NCBI GenBank assembly: GCA_030625695.1
Contig: DAOUQK010000215.1
Location: 1-6,544 of the forward strand
Length of the DNA stretch: 6,544 nt
Reading direction: 5' to 3'
Origin: Paracoccaceae bacterium
GTDB lineage: Bacteria > Pseudomonadota > Alphaproteobacteria > Rhodobacterales > Rhodobacteraceae
The translations under genes and the position numbers were made by a program. The notes beneath the pieces were generated by a model, which did no database searches, was not told where the DNA came from, and saw only the letters and a list, made by a program, of their open reading frames with translations. Shown here piece by piece: positions 5,477 to 6,544 of the stretch. Each line of letters opens with the position of its first letter. Positions within the stretch are counted from its first letter, which is position 1.

Positions 5477-6137
5477 GCGTTCCGTCAAAGTCTTTCCGTT
5501 TTTCGAACGTTTCTGGCACTGGGCACAGGTTCTCCTGATTCTCACTCTGCTGTTTTCCGGCCTCGGGCTGAACGGCGCACATGGCCTCATCCCGTTCGGA
5601 CCAGCGGTGATGTTGCATACGGTGGCAGCACTTACGCTTCTGGTTCTGTGGATTTTCGCCACCTTCTGGCTGTTCACCACCGGCACGTGGAAACAGTTCA
5701 TCCCAAGGATCGAAGGCATGCTGCAAGTGGGGCGTTACTATGCTTTCGGCGTATTCAAAGGCGAAGAACACCCCTACAAAAAGCTATTCTGGCGCAAACA
5801 CAATCCGCTTCAGGCCGCCACTTATTTCGCGATCAAGTGGTTTGTCTTTCCGGCGATCTGGAGCACCGGCTTGCTGTATCTGACCTATGATCTCTGGGGC
5901 GGTGGCACCGAAGGAACCTTCTGGCTGACCGCAATCGCCAACATTCACATTCTCGCGGCCTATGTGGTGGCGGCTTTCGTTCTGGTGCATGTCTACCTGC
6001 TGACCGTCGGTCACGGCTTTCGCAGCCATGTGCGCCCGATGGTCACTGGATATGACGAGATTGACCTGACGCCCGAACAGGAAGCCTATCTCGAAACCAA
6101 CGAACCCTCGCGCATCCGCCCCCGCGACGCCGGCTGA
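5469..6137 (+). CDS. Membrane cytochrome b (b561/formate dehydrogenase gamma-like), partner of the octaheme cytochrome
   Basis: A 222-residue integral membrane protein. Helices are visible at about 17-35, 46-70, 117-140 and 155-180. Four histidines placed like heme b ligands lie in these helices: His17 (F-E-R-F-W-H-W), His50 (V-M-L-H-T-V), His160 (I-A-N-I-H-I) and His174 (V-L-V-H-V-Y). This suggests two b hemes spanning the membrane, as in bacterial b561-type and formate dehydrogenase or hydrogenase b subunits. The likely role is quinol oxidation with electron transfer to the octaheme protein. ATG 5469 is chosen because GGAGG at 5459-5463 stands 5 nt upstream; an in-frame ATG at 5457 has no such site. 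The start overlaps the end of the preceding gene by 8 bp, indicating translational coupling. The stop lies 9 bp from the convergent bdhA stop. Confidence 0.9.
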   Translation: MAKRSVKVFPFFERFWHWAQVLLILTLLFSGLGLNGAHGLIPFGPAVMLHTVAALTLLVLWIFATFWLFTTGTWKQFIPRIEGMLQVGRYYAFGVFKGEEHPYKKLFWRKHNPLQAATYFAIKWFVFPAIWSTGLLYLTYDLWGGGTEGTFWLTAIANIHILAAYVVAAFVLVHVYLLTVGHGFRSHVRPMVTGYDEIDLTPEQEAYLETNEPSRIRPRDAG

Positions 6138-6146
6138 ACCTGCCGC

Positions 6147-6204
6147 CTATAACGCGGTCCAGCCGCCGTCGATGCTGATGGTGGTGCCGGTGATCTGCGC
6201 CGCC
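6147..6204 (-). pseudogene. bdhA: 3-hydroxybutyrate dehydrogenase remnant, last ~18 codons
   Basis: Reverse-strand translation reads A-A-Q-I-T-G-T-T-I-S-I-D-G-G-W-T-A-L then TAG (6147-6149), the characteristic C-terminus of short-chain 3-hydroxybutyrate dehydrogenases. It begins almost where the remnant at 3336-3612 ends (S-D-A-A), so the two are complementary pieces of one gene type, now 2.5 kb apart with the cytochrome operon between them. IS-end-like sequence starts at 6205. No 8-bp duplication links the two break points. Confidence 0.85.
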
Positions 6205-6260
6205 GGTGGTGTCAGACTAATTCGAACTCGTCGGTGCTGTCAGACCAATTCGAACCAGTC
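6205..6260. repeat. Two tandem 28-bp repeats resembling IS6 ends
   Basis: The units at 6205-6232 and 6233-6260 agree at 24 of 28 positions. They begin GGTGGTGTCAGACTAATTCG and GGTGCTGTCAGACCAATTCG respectively. The shared GG..-TGTCAGA block also occurs at the right end of the first IS6 element, which favours two abutting IS ends. The second would be the left end of the copy that follows, and the first a leftover end touching bdhA. They also contain GGTCTGAC-like half-sites on the reverse strand, so a GntR-type operator pair is a weaker alternative. Confidence 0.55.
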
Positions 6261-6285
6261 TCAGCTTACCGCCAAGGACGGGACC

Positions 6286-6543
6286 CTATGCTGAACAAAG
6301 TTGACGCCACTCAGCAAGAGCGGCGGCACGGTTGAGTTTGAAGTTTTCGCGGGAGTAGAGGTGGCGCTCCAGATTAAAGTGGTTGTGAACCGAGGAATGA
6401 ACAGCGGAGAATTTCTGCAAACTTCGCATATTACGAAAGCCCAACATCGCCCGTTCTCGTCGCCGAAACGGCCCCTTCTCGTGGTTTGCTAACAAACCAC
6501 TGCCAGGCGATGGATGAGAATTCTCGCCACGGTTGTTCAGCCA
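6286..6543 (-). CDS. IS6-family transposase, C-terminal part (5' partial at window edge)
   Basis: The reverse-strand frame is open from the window edge: W-L-N-N-R-G-E-N-S-H with the probable catalytic Glu, then R-R-R-E-R-A-M-L-G-F, S-L-Q-K-F-S-A-V-H and the native C-terminus L-E-R-H-L-Y-S-R-E-N-F ... W-R-Q-L-C-S-A, ending at TAG (6286-6288). Directly after N-S-H, a 42-bp palindromic insert replaces 3 bp (net +39, so in frame). It adds about 13 residues next to the catalytic Glu while keeping the frame open. Whether the enzyme still works is doubtful but cannot be judged from sequence. Confidence 0.8.
   Translation of the reverse strand, partial: WLNNRGENSHPSPGSGLLANHEKGPFRRRERAMLGFRNMRSLQKFSAVHSSVHNHFNLERHLYSRENFKLNRAAALAEWRQLCSA
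6472..6513. repeat. Small palindromic insert (copy 2) inside the second IS6 transposase gene
   Basis: The 42 bp here replace 3 bp (TTG) found at the equivalent point of the first copy. The core is a perfect 8-bp stem, GTGGTTTG (6481-6488) with CAAACCAC (6493-6500), loop CTAA. It is flanked by CCCCTTCTC on the left and TGCCAGGCGATGG on the right. The flanks match those of the insert at 224-262 (CCCCTCTC and TGCCGGGCAGTG), but the stem sequence is unrelated and still fully paired. Confidence 0.7.
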
Positions 6544-6544
6544 G

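Larger units (their letters stand above)
6233..6544 (-). mobile_element. Second IS6-family copy, left part only (runs off the window)
   Basis: Same orientation as the first copy. It contains a candidate left inverted repeat (6233-6252), about 53 bp of non-coding end, and the C-terminal part of the transposase gene. Sequence from 6298 is identical to 151-189 and then diverges, so this is a related but separate isoform. The rest of the element lies beyond the window. Confidence 0.75.

Noticed and set aside
4595..5719. 374-residue open frame on the reverse strand across the cytochrome genes
   Set aside because: It lies opposite two well-supported genes with heme motifs, shows no recognisable domain, and is a typical antisense shadow in GC-rich DNA.
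6138..6146. Terminator between the convergent cytochrome b and bdhA stops
   Set aside because: Only 9 bp separate the stops and I see no hairpin with a T-tract.
6205..6260. CRISPR repeats (28-bp period)
   Set aside because: The two units are directly adjacent with no spacers, only two exist, and they differ at four positions.
1..6544. tRNA, rRNA or other structured RNA gene
   Set aside because: No tRNA-like or rRNA-like sequence was recognised on either strand. This was by eye, so weak structured RNAs could be missed.

Overview
The window looks like accessory or rearranged DNA from an alphaproteobacterium, most likely a marine Rhodobacterales (Roseobacter-group) member. That assignment is inference. 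It rests on the 3-hydroxybutyrate dehydrogenase remnants, the moderately GC-rich coding style, the IS6/IS66 content, and an octaheme cytochrome paired with a b-type cytochrome behind an FNR/DNR-type site.

Layout. (a) 1-150: the 5' end of a gene for an exported protein (good RBS, clear signal peptide), cut off by an insertion sequence. (b) 151-3335: an IS6-family element that lacks its left end and has itself been split by a complete IS66-family element (600-2985; tnpA, tnpB, tnpC). The IS66 insertion made an 8-bp target duplication (AAAGATAG), and removing IS66 in silico restores the IS6 transposase reading frame exactly. (c) 3336-3704: reverse-strand gene debris, consisting of the C-terminal half of a 3-hydroxybutyrate dehydrogenase gene (bdhA) with an internal deletion, joined to a fragment encoding RTX-type glycine/aspartate repeats. 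(d) 3705-6137: an apparently intact two-gene respiratory operon. It encodes an exported, C-terminally membrane-anchored octaheme c-type cytochrome of the octaheme tetrathionate reductase (OTR) family, followed with an 8-bp overlap by a four-helix cytochrome b. Its promoter has an FNR/DNR-like box TTGATCTGTGTCAA centred 41.5 bp before the predicted transcription start. (e) 6147-6204: the missing last 18 or so codons of bdhA, convergent with the cytochrome b gene. (f) 6205-6544: a tandem pair of 28-bp IS-end-like sequences and a second, diverged IS6 copy in the same orientation, running off the window.

How it works together. The cytochrome b probably oxidises membrane quinol and passes electrons to the octaheme protein, which would reduce a periplasmic acceptor such as tetrathionate, nitrite or hydroxylamine under low oxygen or nitrogen-oxide signalling. 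The surrounding IS6 copies have broken and shuffled bdhA, leaving its two parts on opposite sides of the cytochrome module. This makes the module look like an IS6-flanked rearranged unit.

The most unusual signal is small. Each IS6 copy carries, at a different place, a 39-42 bp palindromic insert with conserved flanks (CCCCTYTC and TGCCRGGC) around an 8-bp stem. The stem sequence differs completely between the two inserts, yet pairing is kept. Each IS6 copy supplies the empty site for the other's insert.
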